A stretch of DNA of 64,000 nucleotides. Origin: Actinoallomurus sp963799975 (GTDB lineage Bacteria; Actinomycetota; Actinomycetes; Streptosporangiales; Streptosporangiaceae). A program made the translations under genes and the position numbers. The DNA is taken from positions 4,154,001 through 4,218,000 of the forward strand of contig CAWCZF010000006.1 in NCBI GenBank assembly GCA_963799975.1, in the 5' to 3' direction. The notes below the pieces were generated by a model that worked only from the letters and a program-made list of their open reading frames with translations, searched no databases and was not told the origin of the DNA. Of this stretch, positions 1-7,764 are shown one piece after another (position 1 is the first letter of the stretch; each line of letters starts with the position of its first letter).

Positions 1-1
1 G

Positions 2-418
2 ATGCCCGGCGTGGACGTGACGCCGGCGCAGCTGGCCCGGCGCGACTGGTGGTCGGGCCCGGACGTGTACCTGCTCGTCGACGACTACGACCTGCTCACC
101 GGCCCGATGGGCGGCCCGCTGAACGCCCTCATCGACCTGCTGCCACAGGCCGGCGACATCGGCCTGCACGTGGTGCTGGCGCGCAGCGCGGCCGGCTCGG
201 GCCGGCTGTCGATGGACGCGGTCGTACGGCGGCTACAGGAGTCCAACACGCCGGACCTGGCACTCTCCTGCCCGCCGAACGAGATGCCGCTGCTGAACGG
301 AATGCGCCCCCGCCAGTTCCCACCCGGACGCGGGCTCGTCGTGACGCGCCGCAGCGCGACCCAACTCCAGGTCGGCTGGCTACCGCCGTCGGAAGAGTCC
401 ACCGGGAACGACCGGTGA
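2..418 (+). CDS. eccC: EccC-type FtsK/SpoIIIE ATPase of type VII secretion, C-terminal part
   Basis: The gene enters from the left edge, so only the last ~138 residues are seen. They hold a Walker B-like strand (YLLVDDYDLL, about residues 23-32 of the visible part), then the helical LIDLLPQAGDIGLHVVLAR stretch and a PPGRG motif near the end, the pattern of the last ATPase module of EccC. EccC is the membrane-associated motor that recognises WXG100-type substrates in type VII secretion. The stop overlaps the GTG start of the mycosin-like gene by four bases, so the two are translationally coupled. The membrane part and first module lie outside the window, and whether this is one EccC chain or a split EccCb cannot be told here. 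Confidence 0.8.
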   Translation: MPGVDVTPAQLARRDWWSGPDVYLLVDDYDLLTGPMGGPLNALIDLLPQAGDIGLHVVLARSAAGSGRLSMDAVVRRLQESNTPDLALSCPPNEMPLLNGMRPRQFPPGRGLVVTRRSATQLQVGWLPPSEESTGNDR

Positions 419-1614
419 CCGCGGCGAGGCGAGGTTTCGCGGCGGTGCTCGCTGGGGTGGCGTTGACCGGGGTGCCGCTGCTCGCCGGGTCGCCGGCGGC
501 GGCGCTGCCGGGCCAGCGGTGCGCGACGCCGGCCAAGACCGTCATCAGCGCGGTGCCGTGGGCGCAGCGGGTGCTCGCGCCGCAGCGCACGTGGGATCTG
601 ACGCGGGGCGGTGGTGTCGTCGTGGCCGTGGTCGACACCGGGGTGAGCGCCGCGTCGCCCGCGCTGGCGGGCGCCGTGCTCCCAGGCCGTGACGTCAACG
701 ACAACCAGCGCGCGAACACCGACTGCCGTGGGCACGGCACGTTCGTCGCCGGGCTGCTGGCCGCGCGGCCGCGGCCGGGCAGCGGGCTCGCCGGCGTCGC
801 GCCGGCCGCGCGCGTGCTGCCGATCCGGGTCGCGGCCGACGAGACGCAGGTCGACGCGGGACGGCTCGCGGTGGGCATTCGCGCGGCGGTCGACGGCGGG
901 GCGCGGGTGATCGCGGTGGCCACCGGCACGACGACCGCGCCGCCGGCCATGCGCGCCGCGGTCGCGTACGCCGCCGCACACGACGTGGTCGTCGTCGCCT
1001 CGACGGACACGCCGCAGCAGGCCTCGGCCGGTACGGCGGCGGGGTCCTCGCCCGCGTACCCGGCCGCGCTGCCCGGCGTGGTGGCGGTCGCCTCGATCCA
1101 GTCGGACGGCCGCCCGACCGCGTTCGGCGGCACGGGTACGCGGCCGTCGCTGGCCGCGCCCGGTTCGAGTCTGCTGAGCGTGGCGCCGCAGGGGAACGGC
1201 AACGTCACGGCGTCGGGCAGCGGCGTCGCGGTCGCGTTCGTGGCCGGTGCGGCGGCGCTGGTGCGCGACTACCGGCCCTCGCTCAGTGCCGCGCAGGTGG
1301 CGCACCGGCTGGCGGCCACCGCGGACCACCCGTCCGGACGGCTGCCCGACCCGACACTGGGGTACGGGATGGTCGACCCGCTCGCCGCCGTGGCCACCGC
1401 CCTGCCCGAGGAGTCGGGCGACGCGGTGCCGCGGCCGAAGGCCAGGCCGGTACGCATCGTGCTGCCCGCGCCGGCCGACCGGCGGCCGGAACACCTCGCG
1501 CTGATCACGTCGGGCGCCGTGATGGGCTGCGCCATCCTGGGCGGCCTGCTCGTGGCGACGGTACGCCGCGGCCGCCGGCGCGGCTGGCGCCCGGGAACCG
1601 CCGAGGAGTGCTGA
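415..1614 (+). CDS. mycP: Mycosin-like S8 subtilase (MycP family), probable pseudo-protease
   Basis: The GTG start at 415 overlaps the eccC stop; an in-frame ATG further upstream would run through eccC in another frame and is rejected. The 399-residue product has a Sec signal peptide (about 1-31), a subtilase domain and a C-terminal membrane helix (about 365-387), the layout of mycosins, which sit in the membrane at the ESX pore. Asp74 (VVAVVDTGV) and His107 (CRGHGTFVAG) are present, and Cys36 and Cys104 could form the N-terminal disulfide known in mycosins. The Ser motif, usually GTSxAxPxVAG, reads GSGVAVAFVAG, so Gly270 stands where the nucleophile should be. The oxyanion-hole Asn region reads VVVVASTDT with no Asn. 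Inference: structural rather than proteolytic role. Confidence 0.85.
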   Translation: MTAARRGFAAVLAGVALTGVPLLAGSPAAALPGQRCATPAKTVISAVPWAQRVLAPQRTWDLTRGGGVVVAVVDTGVSAASPALAGAVLPGRDVNDNQRANTDCRGHGTFVAGLLAARPRPGSGLAGVAPAARVLPIRVAADETQVDAGRLAVGIRAAVDGGARVIAVATGTTTAPPAMRAAVAYAAAHDVVVVASTDTPQQASAGTAAGSSPAYPAALPGVVAVASIQSDGRPTAFGGTGTRPSLAAPGSSLLSVAPQGNGNVTASGSGVAVAFVAGAAALVRDYRPSLSAAQVAHRLAATADHPSGRLPDPTLGYGMVDPLAAVATALPEESGDAVPRPKARPVRIVLPAPADRRPEHLALITSGAVMGCAILGGLLVATVRRGRRRGWRPGTAEEC

Positions 1615-1702
1615 CTCTAACTGTCAATACGGACGAAACTTAAATAGAGATTTGGACACGAATTAATAGGGAGAATTCAAGCGTTTGAGGGAAATCTCCA
1701 CC

Positions 1703-1751
1703 GGGCCGGGCCGGAGTCGCCGCGATCAGCGGCCTCCGGCCCGGCCCTTTT
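1703..1751 (+). terminator. Rho-independent terminator after mycP
   Basis: A perfect 14-bp G/C-rich inverted repeat (1703-1716 pairing with 1734-1747) encloses a 17-nt loop and is followed by TTTT. It lies about 90 bp after the mycosin stop and should end the type VII transcript. Confidence 0.8.
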
Positions 1752-1982
1752 CCGCGCTTCGTCGCAGGTGAGCCACCCCATCGAACCGCACAGCCGACGG
1801 AGGGCCGCCACACAAGGCGGCACGCGTCCGCCGATGGGCGCGAACGACTCGACGCCTCCGCTGAACCGAAGGGCATTGCGTCCCCGTACTAGGCGATTGC
1901 GGGGCGGATCCAGCCGATATCGGTGCCCGTACCGCGGTGCCCGCCCGTCGTCCGCCGACTCCACCTCGTAACCCGACTTTGC

Positions 1983-2010
1983 TTGACTCACCGATTCGCA
2001 TCCGTACTCT
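1983..2010 (+). promoter_or_regulatory. Putative sigma-70-type promoter of the LuxR/LAL gene
   Basis: TTGACT (1983-1988) and TACTCT (2005-2010) are spaced 16 bp and lie about 55 bp before the GTG start of the LuxR gene, which has its own AAGGGAG ribosome site at 2051-2057. The 450-bp gap after mycP holds this promoter and the terminator at 1703-1751; no further gene is evident in it. The -10 box is a moderate match only. Confidence 0.4.
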
Positions 2011-2064
2011 GTGTTGGAGTTCGGTATGAGATATTGGTAAAACCACATCGAAGGGAGCGTCGCC

Positions 2065-4965
2065 GTGACTGTCTCCTCTTCGTCCGGCATGGTGATCGGC
2101 CGTGACGACGAACTGGACCGACTCCGCCGCCTGCTGCCGCAGGACGCGAAGGGCGGCACCGGTCGCTCGGTGTGGATCGAGGGCGAGCCGGGGATCGGCA
2201 AGTCCGTCCTCCTCGCGTCCTTCCTGACCGAGGCCGAGCGCCTCGGCTGTCGGGTACGGCCGGCGGTCGCGGAGGAGTTCGGCCGGCGGATCCCGCTGCA
2301 CGTGATGACCGAATGCCTCGGCGCACTGCCGGGTGCCGCCGACCCGGAGCTGCGCGAGATCGCGGACCTGCTCTCGCGCGGCGGGCCCGGCGAGCCGGCG
2401 GCGGTGGCGGCCGAACGACTGCTCGGCGTCGTGGACCGTCTCTCCGCGGCCGGGCCCCTGGTCTTGGCCGTCGACGACCTTCAGTGGGCGGATGAGCACA
2501 GCGTCCTGCTCCTGCACCGGCTGAGCCGCCTCGCCCAGCGCAGGCCGCTGCTTGTCGTCGGGGTGTCCCGGCCGGTGCCGCGGCGTTCGGACCTGGTGAC
2601 GCTGAAGCGCGGCCTGACCGCCTCCGGCGCCGAGGTGATCACGCTCGCCTCGCTCGCTCCCGCCGCGGTCACGGCGCTGACCACCGAGCTGACCGGGGCT
2701 CGCGCCGTCGGCGCCCGGCTACGCCGCGCCGCCGACCAGGCCGGCGGCAACCCGCTCTACCTGCGGGAGATGGTCGGCGCGCTGATCGGCCAGGACCTCC
2801 TACGGCGGCGGGAGGACACCGCGGAGCTGGCCGCCGGCCAGGGGCTGCCGCGCGCGCTGACCGAGGCGATCTCCGACCGGCTCGGCTTCCTGTCCGCCGA
2901 GACGGCCGAGCTCCTGCGGTCGGCGGCGCTGCTCGGCCCGGCCTTCTCGGTCACCGACCTGGGCGCGGTCGTCGGCCGGTCCGCGCTGGAGCTGACCGCG
3001 GCCCTCGAAGAGGCGACCGCCTCGGGCGTACTCGCCGAGTCCGAGACACTCCTCGCGTTCCGGCACACGCTGATCCGGCAGGCCCTGTACGAACGGCCGC
3101 CGGCCGGGCTGCGGCTCGCGCTCCACCTCCAGGCGGCGCGTGCGCTCGCCGACGCCGGACTGGCCGTCGAGCGGGTGGCCGAGCAGCTCCTGGCCGCGCT
3201 GCACGGTCCCGCGGAGGTGCCGGTGGTGGACGGCTGGACGGTGGACTGGCTGCTGCGTGCGGGCCGTACTCTCGTGTCACGCGCGCCGAAGGACGCCGCG
3301 CGGCTGCTGCGCCTGGCCGTCGCCTACCTGCCCGCGGAGGATCCGCGGCGCGAGTCGCTCGAGGTGATCCTCGCGCCCGCGCTCGTCCTGCTCGGCCACC
3401 GCGACGAGGCCGTACGCCTGGCAGAGAAGGTCCTCGCGGCCACCCGGGACCCGGCGCGCGCCGCCGAGATGAGCTGGGCCGCGGGATGGGCGCTGACCGA
3501 CGGACACCAGCACGAAGCGGCGCAGAACGTGCTCGGCCGTGCCCTGCGCGCCCCCGGCCTGGACGACGTCTGGTCCGCACGCCTGCACGCCATGCTGGCC
3601 CGCGCCGCCATCGCCGACGGCGACCTCGCGCAGGGCGACGCGGCGACGCGGCTGGCGCTCGCCGGCGCCGACCGGTCGGGCGACCGGCCCGCGGCCGCGG
3701 CGGCGCTGAACGCCGCCGGCGTCCTGCTCACCTACCGAGGCGACCTGGACGCGGCCGTCGCGAGGTTCGACCGCGGGATGGCCATCGCCGAGCTGTGCGA
3801 GGACCCCGAGACCCACGACCTGCGGCTGCGCCTCCGCCAGCATCGCGCGTACGTGCTGCTGGCCCAGGAGCGGCACGCCGACGCCGACCTCGCCACGCGC
3901 GAACTGCTCGCCGAGGCCGAACGCACCGCCTCGCCCCCTCGCCTGGCCGGCACGCGGATCCTCGCCGCCGAGGTGCACTACCACGCCGGCCGCTGGGACG
4001 AGGCGCTCGCCCAGCTCGACGCCACAGCCGAGGCGCACGACCTGATCCCCGCCCGCGACCGGCAGTGGCTGCACGGCCTGGCCGCGGTGATCGCCGTGCA
4101 CCGCGACGACCAGGCCGCCGCCGACGCGCATCTCGCCGCGGCCCCCGAGGACGGCACGTACGGGATGTTCCCCGGCGCGCAGTACGTGCCGCTCGCCCGC
4201 GCGCTGCTCGCCGAGCGGCGCGGCCGGACGAACGAGGCGCTCGCGATCCTCACCGGCCTGCTCGAACGTACGGGCACGCGACCGGCCTACCACCGGCACC
4301 TCTGGCTGCCCGCGCTGCTCCGGCTGGCGATACGCGCCGGCGACACGTCTCTCGCGCGTGCCGCCGCCGCGGCCGGTACGGAGGGTGCCGGTACGGAGGG
4401 CGGCGACCGGCGGGGCGCGGCGGGCCGCGCGGCGGTGGCACAGCACTGCGCGGGGCTGCTCGACGCCGACCGCGCGACGCTCGGCCTGGCCGTCGGCGCG
4501 TACCGCGCGGCCGGCCGTCCGCTGCAACTGGCGCAGACCCTGGAGGACACCGCGGTCGTCCTCGCCGAGAGCGGCGATCTGCGCGCGGCGCGCACCGCGC
4601 ACGCCGAGGCGTCGGAGCTGTACACCGGCCTCGGCGCGGCCTGGGACCTGCTGCGCGCCGACACCCGGCTGCGCCGGCACGGCGTCCAGCGCAGACGCGG
4701 CCCGCGCCGCCGCGCGGCCACCGGCTGGGACGCCCTCACCCCGGCCGAGCTCACGGTCGCGCGCCTGGTCGCCGACGGCCGCCCGAACCCCGACATCGCC
4801 GCGAACCTGTTCGTCTCCCGCCGTACGGTCGAGGTCCACGTGTCCCACATCCTGTCCAAGCTGGGCGTACGGTCCCGCGTCGAGATCGCCCGCGAGGCCG
4901 CGCGCCGCCTGACCGACTCCGCCGAGGCCCACGCCTTCCCCGCGTCGTCCGCACAAGCCGTCTGA
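2065..4965 (+). CDS. LAL-family LuxR transcriptional regulator with ATPase domain
   Basis: This 966-residue protein has the layout of large ATP-binding LuxR regulators (MalT/LAL type). An AAA/STAND ATPase lies at about 8-300 with Walker A GEPGIGKS (40-47) and Walker B LVLAVDDLQWAD (about 132-143). A long Ala/Leu-rich helical repeat region like TPR follows (about 380-880). A LuxR helix-turn-helix closes the chain (LTPAELTVARLVADG, then RRTVEVHVSHILSKLGV, about 890-950). Such proteins bind ATP and an unknown inducer and activate transcription. The GTG start is chosen for the AAGGGAG site seven bases upstream; a later in-frame ATG (codon 9) has none. It is monocistronic, behind its own promoter, so its target is not indicated by neighbours, though it could act on the flanking type VII genes. 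Confidence 0.9.
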   Translation: MTVSSSSGMVIGRDDELDRLRRLLPQDAKGGTGRSVWIEGEPGIGKSVLLASFLTEAERLGCRVRPAVAEEFGRRIPLHVMTECLGALPGAADPELREIADLLSRGGPGEPAAVAAERLLGVVDRLSAAGPLVLAVDDLQWADEHSVLLLHRLSRLAQRRPLLVVGVSRPVPRRSDLVTLKRGLTASGAEVITLASLAPAAVTALTTELTGARAVGARLRRAADQAGGNPLYLREMVGALIGQDLLRRREDTAELAAGQGLPRALTEAISDRLGFLSAETAELLRSAALLGPAFSVTDLGAVVGRSALELTAALEEATASGVLAESETLLAFRHTLIRQALYERPPAGLRLALHLQAARALADAGLAVERVAEQLLAALHGPAEVPVVDGWTVDWLLRAGRTLVSRAPKDAARLLRLAVAYLPAEDPRRESLEVILAPALVLLGHRDEAVRLAEKVLAATRDPARAAEMSWAAGWALTDGHQHEAAQNVLGRALRAPGLDDVWSARLHAMLARAAIADGDLAQGDAATRLALAGADRSGDRPAAAAALNAAGVLLTYRGDLDAAVARFDRGMAIAELCEDPETHDLRLRLRQHRAYVLLAQERHADADLATRELLAEAERTASPPRLAGTRILAAEVHYHAGRWDEALAQLDATAEAHDLIPARDRQWLHGLAAVIAVHRDDQAAADAHLAAAPEDGTYGMFPGAQYVPLARALLAERRGRTNEALAILTGLLERTGTRPAYHRHLWLPALLRLAIRAGDTSLARAAAAAGTEGAGTEGGDRRGAAGRAAVAQHCAGLLDADRATLGLAVGAYRAAGRPLQLAQTLEDTAVVLAESGDLRAARTAHAEASELYTGLGAAWDLLRADTRLRRHGVQRRRGPRRRAATGWDALTPAELTVARLVADGRPNPDIAANLFVSRRTVEVHVSHILSKLGVRSRVEIAREAARRLTDSAEAHAFPASSAQAV

Positions 4966-5056
4966 CCGTCGCCCGGCATCTCGGCCCACACAGGCGAGGC
5001 CGGGTCGCGTGAACCAGCCGAGGACGCCCGGCGGGCATCGTCGTCCGCGGCGGCGG

Positions 5057-5818
5057 TCAGGCGCGCAGGACGCGGGGGCCGGCGAGGCCGATCGCGGCGG
5101 CCGCGCCGTCGTCGAGCCCGGCGTCGGTGACCAGGAGGTCCACGTCGGACAGCGAGCCGAACCGGGCCAGGGAGTCGTTGCCGATCTTGGTGTGGTCGGC
5201 CAGCAGGATGGTGCGCCGGGCCGCGGCGATCATCGCGGCCTTCACCGACGCCTCGCCGGGGTCGGGCGTGGTGAGCCCGCGCTCCAGCGACAGGCCGCCG
5301 GTGCCCATGAACGCCGCGTCGACGTACATCTGCGACAGCGGCTGGAGCAGCCAGTCGTCCACCGTGGCGAACGTGCTGCGCCGGATGCGGCCGCCCAGGA
5401 TGATCACGGTGAGGTTCGCGCGCGCGGCGAGGAGCGTGGCCAGCGGCAGGGAGTTAACGATCACGGTCAGCTCGCGGTCGGCGGGCAGGAGTTCGGCGAG
5501 CCGCCCCGTCGTGGAGCCGGCGTCGATGATGATCGCGCCTTCGGCGGGCACCTCGGCCAGAGCGGTCTTGGCGATGCGCTCCTTCTCCGTGGTCATGAGC
5601 GAGTCGCGCGCCGACAGCGCCGGATCGACCGGCGGCCGGCCCACCGGCACCGCGCCGCCGTAGACCCGCCGTACGACGCCGGAGCGTTCGAGCACGGTCA
5701 GGTCACGCCGGATCGTCTCGCTGGTGACCGCGAACTCATCGGCCAGGCTCATGACGTCGACCCGGCCCTCGGCGCGGGCTCGCCTGAGGATCTCCTGCTG
5801 CCGCTCCTCGGCCTGCAT
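5057..5818 (-). CDS. DeoR-family transcriptional regulator
   Basis: The 253-residue protein has the DeoR winged helix-turn-helix at the N-terminus (about 6-57, including LADEFAVTSETIRRDL) and a DeoR C-terminal sensor domain (about 75-230). The latter shows the usual sugar-phosphate-isomerase-like features: IIDAGSTTGRLAELL, VIVNSLPLA, FMGTGGLS and LLADHTKIG. Family members repress sugar or nucleoside catabolic operons and are released by a phosphorylated sugar. No sugar operon is adjacent, so the regulon is unknown. The gene is convergent with the LuxR gene, and a small inverted repeat lies just before its start, compatible with autoregulation. Confidence 0.92.
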   Translation of the reverse strand: MQAEERQQEILRRARAEGRVDVMSLADEFAVTSETIRRDLTVLERSGVVRRVYGGAVPVGRPPVDPALSARDSLMTTEKERIAKTALAEVPAEGAIIIDAGSTTGRLAELLPADRELTVIVNSLPLATLLAARANLTVIILGGRIRRSTFATVDDWLLQPLSQMYVDAAFMGTGGLSLERGLTTPDPGEASVKAAMIAAARRTILLADHTKIGNDSLARFGSLSDVDLLVTDAGLDDGAAAAIGLAGPRVLRA

Positions 5819-5821
5819 GGT

Positions 5822-5834
5822 GTGGTTTCACCAC
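5822..5834. promoter_or_regulatory. Inverted repeat at deoR-type gene start
   Basis: GTGGTTTCACCAC is a 5-bp perfect inverted repeat with a 3-bp centre lying immediately upstream of the ATG of the DeoR-family gene. It overlaps the ribosome-binding region and could be an autoregulatory operator or a small hairpin. This rests on symmetry and position only. Confidence 0.25.
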
Positions 5835-6166
5835 CATTCGCTGTTGAATCCATCATCCCCGCCCGACGGCCGACCGGTCAAATCTCCCCCCGCGACACGC
5901 GCCGCGCGGCCGTCTCGCCAGGTCACAGCAACGGGCGTCGTGAGCCGAGGACCTGGAGATAGTGCGGGTTGTAAAGCCCGGGGCACGTACGTACGGCTCG
6001 GTCTCTCCCTCATGTCGCACGTCTCGAATACGTGAGCTCACCGATGTAACACATCGGTCATCGGCGCATCGTGGAATGTGCTGCCGGATCCCGGCCCACC
6101 AGCGGAATCCCACAAGGGCGGCACTTCGCGGCATTGAAATGCGACCAGGGAGAGGCCCACATATCC

Positions 6167-6799
6167 ATGAGCACCCTCATGCTGGAACGCGAATCCACCG
6201 GGGCTTTCTCGACCGCTCGACCCGCCCCGCGATCGGGCACGCGCGGCGTACGGCCCGCACGCGTCACGCGGGCACAGCCGCCGCGGCAGGATCCGCAGGC
6301 GCTGCTCGCCACGCTGTACGCCGAGAACGCCCCGGCGCTGCGGGCGTACGTCACCCGGCTGCTGTCCGATCCACACCAGGCCGAGGACGTCGTCCAGGAG
6401 ACCATGCTCCGTGCCTGGCGGAACGCCGACCTCCTCGTGCCCGAGCGCGGGTCGGTGAACGGCTGGCTGATGCGCGTCGCGCACAACATCGCGGTGGACA
6501 AGATCCGGGCGCGCAAGGCGCGGCCGGACGAGGTCGAGGAGAGCGCGGCCACCCCAGGGCGGCTCGAGGACCACTCCGCCGCGGTGGTGGACTCGGTGTT
6601 CGTGGCGCGCGCGCTCGCCCGGATCAGCCCGGCGCACCGCGAGATCCTGCGCGTCGTCTATTTCGCCGACCGCACCGCCGTACAGGCCGCGGAGGTGCTC
6701 GGTCTTCCAGTCGGCACGGTGAAATCGCGTACTTATCACGCGCTGCGCCGCCTGAAGCTTCTCCTGGAGGAGGAAATGACGGAATTCGACGGTCAGTGA
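6167..6799 (+). CDS. ECF-type RNA polymerase sigma factor
   Basis: The product is a 210-residue extracytoplasmic-function sigma factor. Region 2 is clear (AEDVVQETMLRAWRNADLL and GWLMRVAHNIAVDKIRARKA, about 75-125), and so is region 4 (LARISPAHREILRVVYFADR, then AEVLGLPVGTVKSRTYHALR, about 150-200). The ATG at 6167 is chosen because AGGGAGAGG lies about 12 bases upstream. An in-frame ATG at 6071 would add an unlikely leader. The N-terminal ~40 residues are basic and of low complexity. No anti-sigma gene follows; instead the 3' end overlaps the convergent lectin gene by seven bases. Its position beside the type VII cluster suggests, but does not show, a regulatory link. Confidence 0.88.
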   Translation: MSTLMLERESTGAFSTARPAPRSGTRGVRPARVTRAQPPRQDPQALLATLYAENAPALRAYVTRLLSDPHQAEDVVQETMLRAWRNADLLVPERGSVNGWLMRVAHNIAVDKIRARKARPDEVEESAATPGRLEDHSAAVVDSVFVARALARISPAHREILRVVYFADRTAVQAAEVLGLPVGTVKSRTYHALRRLKLLLEEEMTEFDGQ

Positions 6800-7764
6800 T
6801 TGGTGCCGGTGGCCCAGAGCGCGTTTCCGTCCGCCCGGTAGACGACGACGTTTCCATCATCTTGCACGGCGAGGAAGTTCCCCTCGTAACCGCGGGTGCC
6901 CGACGCCCACTCGACACCGCCGTCGCCGTTGTAGACGACCAGGTCGCCGTCGATCTGGAACCTCGCGTGCACCCCGCGCCCGGCCGTTCCCGACGTCCAA
7001 CGTACGCGCGCGTCCTCGTCGCAGACGACCAGGTTCCCGTCCGCACGGAACACCAGCCACGCGCGCCGGGACCGTACGTGGTCCCCGGGCCGTAGCAGCA
7101 GGTGGCTCCAGTAGGTGGAGGCCGTGTCCGCCGCCAGCGACTCGGTCACGCGCGCGCGGCCGGCCTCGCTCATGTCGCGGCCGACGCCGTCCGGCACCGG
7201 CGGCGCCGCGGCCTCGGCGCGCGTGTCGCCCAGTTCGGCCCAGTAGCGCCCGCAGGCACTCGTCATCTTGAGCCGGGCGCGCGGCGCCTCGGGCGCGGGC
7301 CAGATCTGGAGCAGGAACTCATCCACTCTCGCGTCCACCAGGTCCATGTTGCGCGCGTGGTAGCGCACCCGGTACGCACCGGAGCCGGCGAGCAGGTCGA
7401 TGTCCGGCGCGCGCGGACGCTCCACGCCCCACTCGACCAGGGAGATCACGCCGGTCGGCGAGGCGAAGGTCACCTCCTCGACGTCCTCGTAGTCGTCCAG
7501 GAGAGCGCCGGGGTCACCGCCGGAGACCGCGACCGTGCAGCCGACCGGGCCGTACTGCGTGCCGGTGACCAGCACCAGCTCACACGGCCGTACGGTGACC
7601 AGGCCCGCCAGACTGCCCAGCGTGACGGTCGGCCGGTACGCGCGGTCGTGCAGGTAGAACTGTGCGTAGGCCACGTCCACGATGCCGCTGAAGACGACGG
7701 TGCGGCCGTCCGGGCCGACCGCGCCGTAGGACCAGCGCTCCGGTCCGTGACACTCAACCGCCAA
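6793..7764 (-). CDS. Protein with C-terminal bulb-type (mannose-binding) lectin domain, T7SS cluster
   Basis: This 323-residue protein has an N-terminal ~200-residue region of unknown type, rich in beta structure, and a C-terminal bulb-lectin domain (about 225-323). The lectin domain carries three repeats: RADGNLVVC, QIDGDLVVY and QDDGNVVVY. The third fits the QxDxNxVxY mannose-binding signature exactly. The TTG at 7764 is the only usable start, because an in-frame stop lies two codons upstream, and GGAGG is placed properly before it. The gene overlaps the end of the beta-helix/AAA gene by 11 bases and is the last of a four-gene operon. No signal peptide or membrane helix is visible, so if it leaves the cell it would do so by another route, for example type VII secretion (inference). 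Confidence 0.75.
   Translation of the reverse strand: MAVECHGPERWSYGAVGPDGRTVVFSGIVDVAYAQFYLHDRAYRPTVTLGSLAGLVTVRPCELVLVTGTQYGPVGCTVAVSGGDPGALLDDYEDVEEVTFASPTGVISLVEWGVERPRAPDIDLLAGSGAYRVRYHARNMDLVDARVDEFLLQIWPAPEAPRARLKMTSACGRYWAELGDTRAEAAAPPVPDGVGRDMSEAGRARVTESLAADTASTYWSHLLLRPGDHVRSRRAWLVFRADGNLVVCDEDARVRWTSGTAGRGVHARFQIDGDLVVYNGDGGVEWASGTRGYEGNFLAVQDDGNVVVYRADGNALWATGTNH

Noticed and set aside
3277..4989. Open frame of about 570 codons on the minus strand
   Set aside because: Antisense shadow of the LuxR/LAL gene; no recognisable protein.
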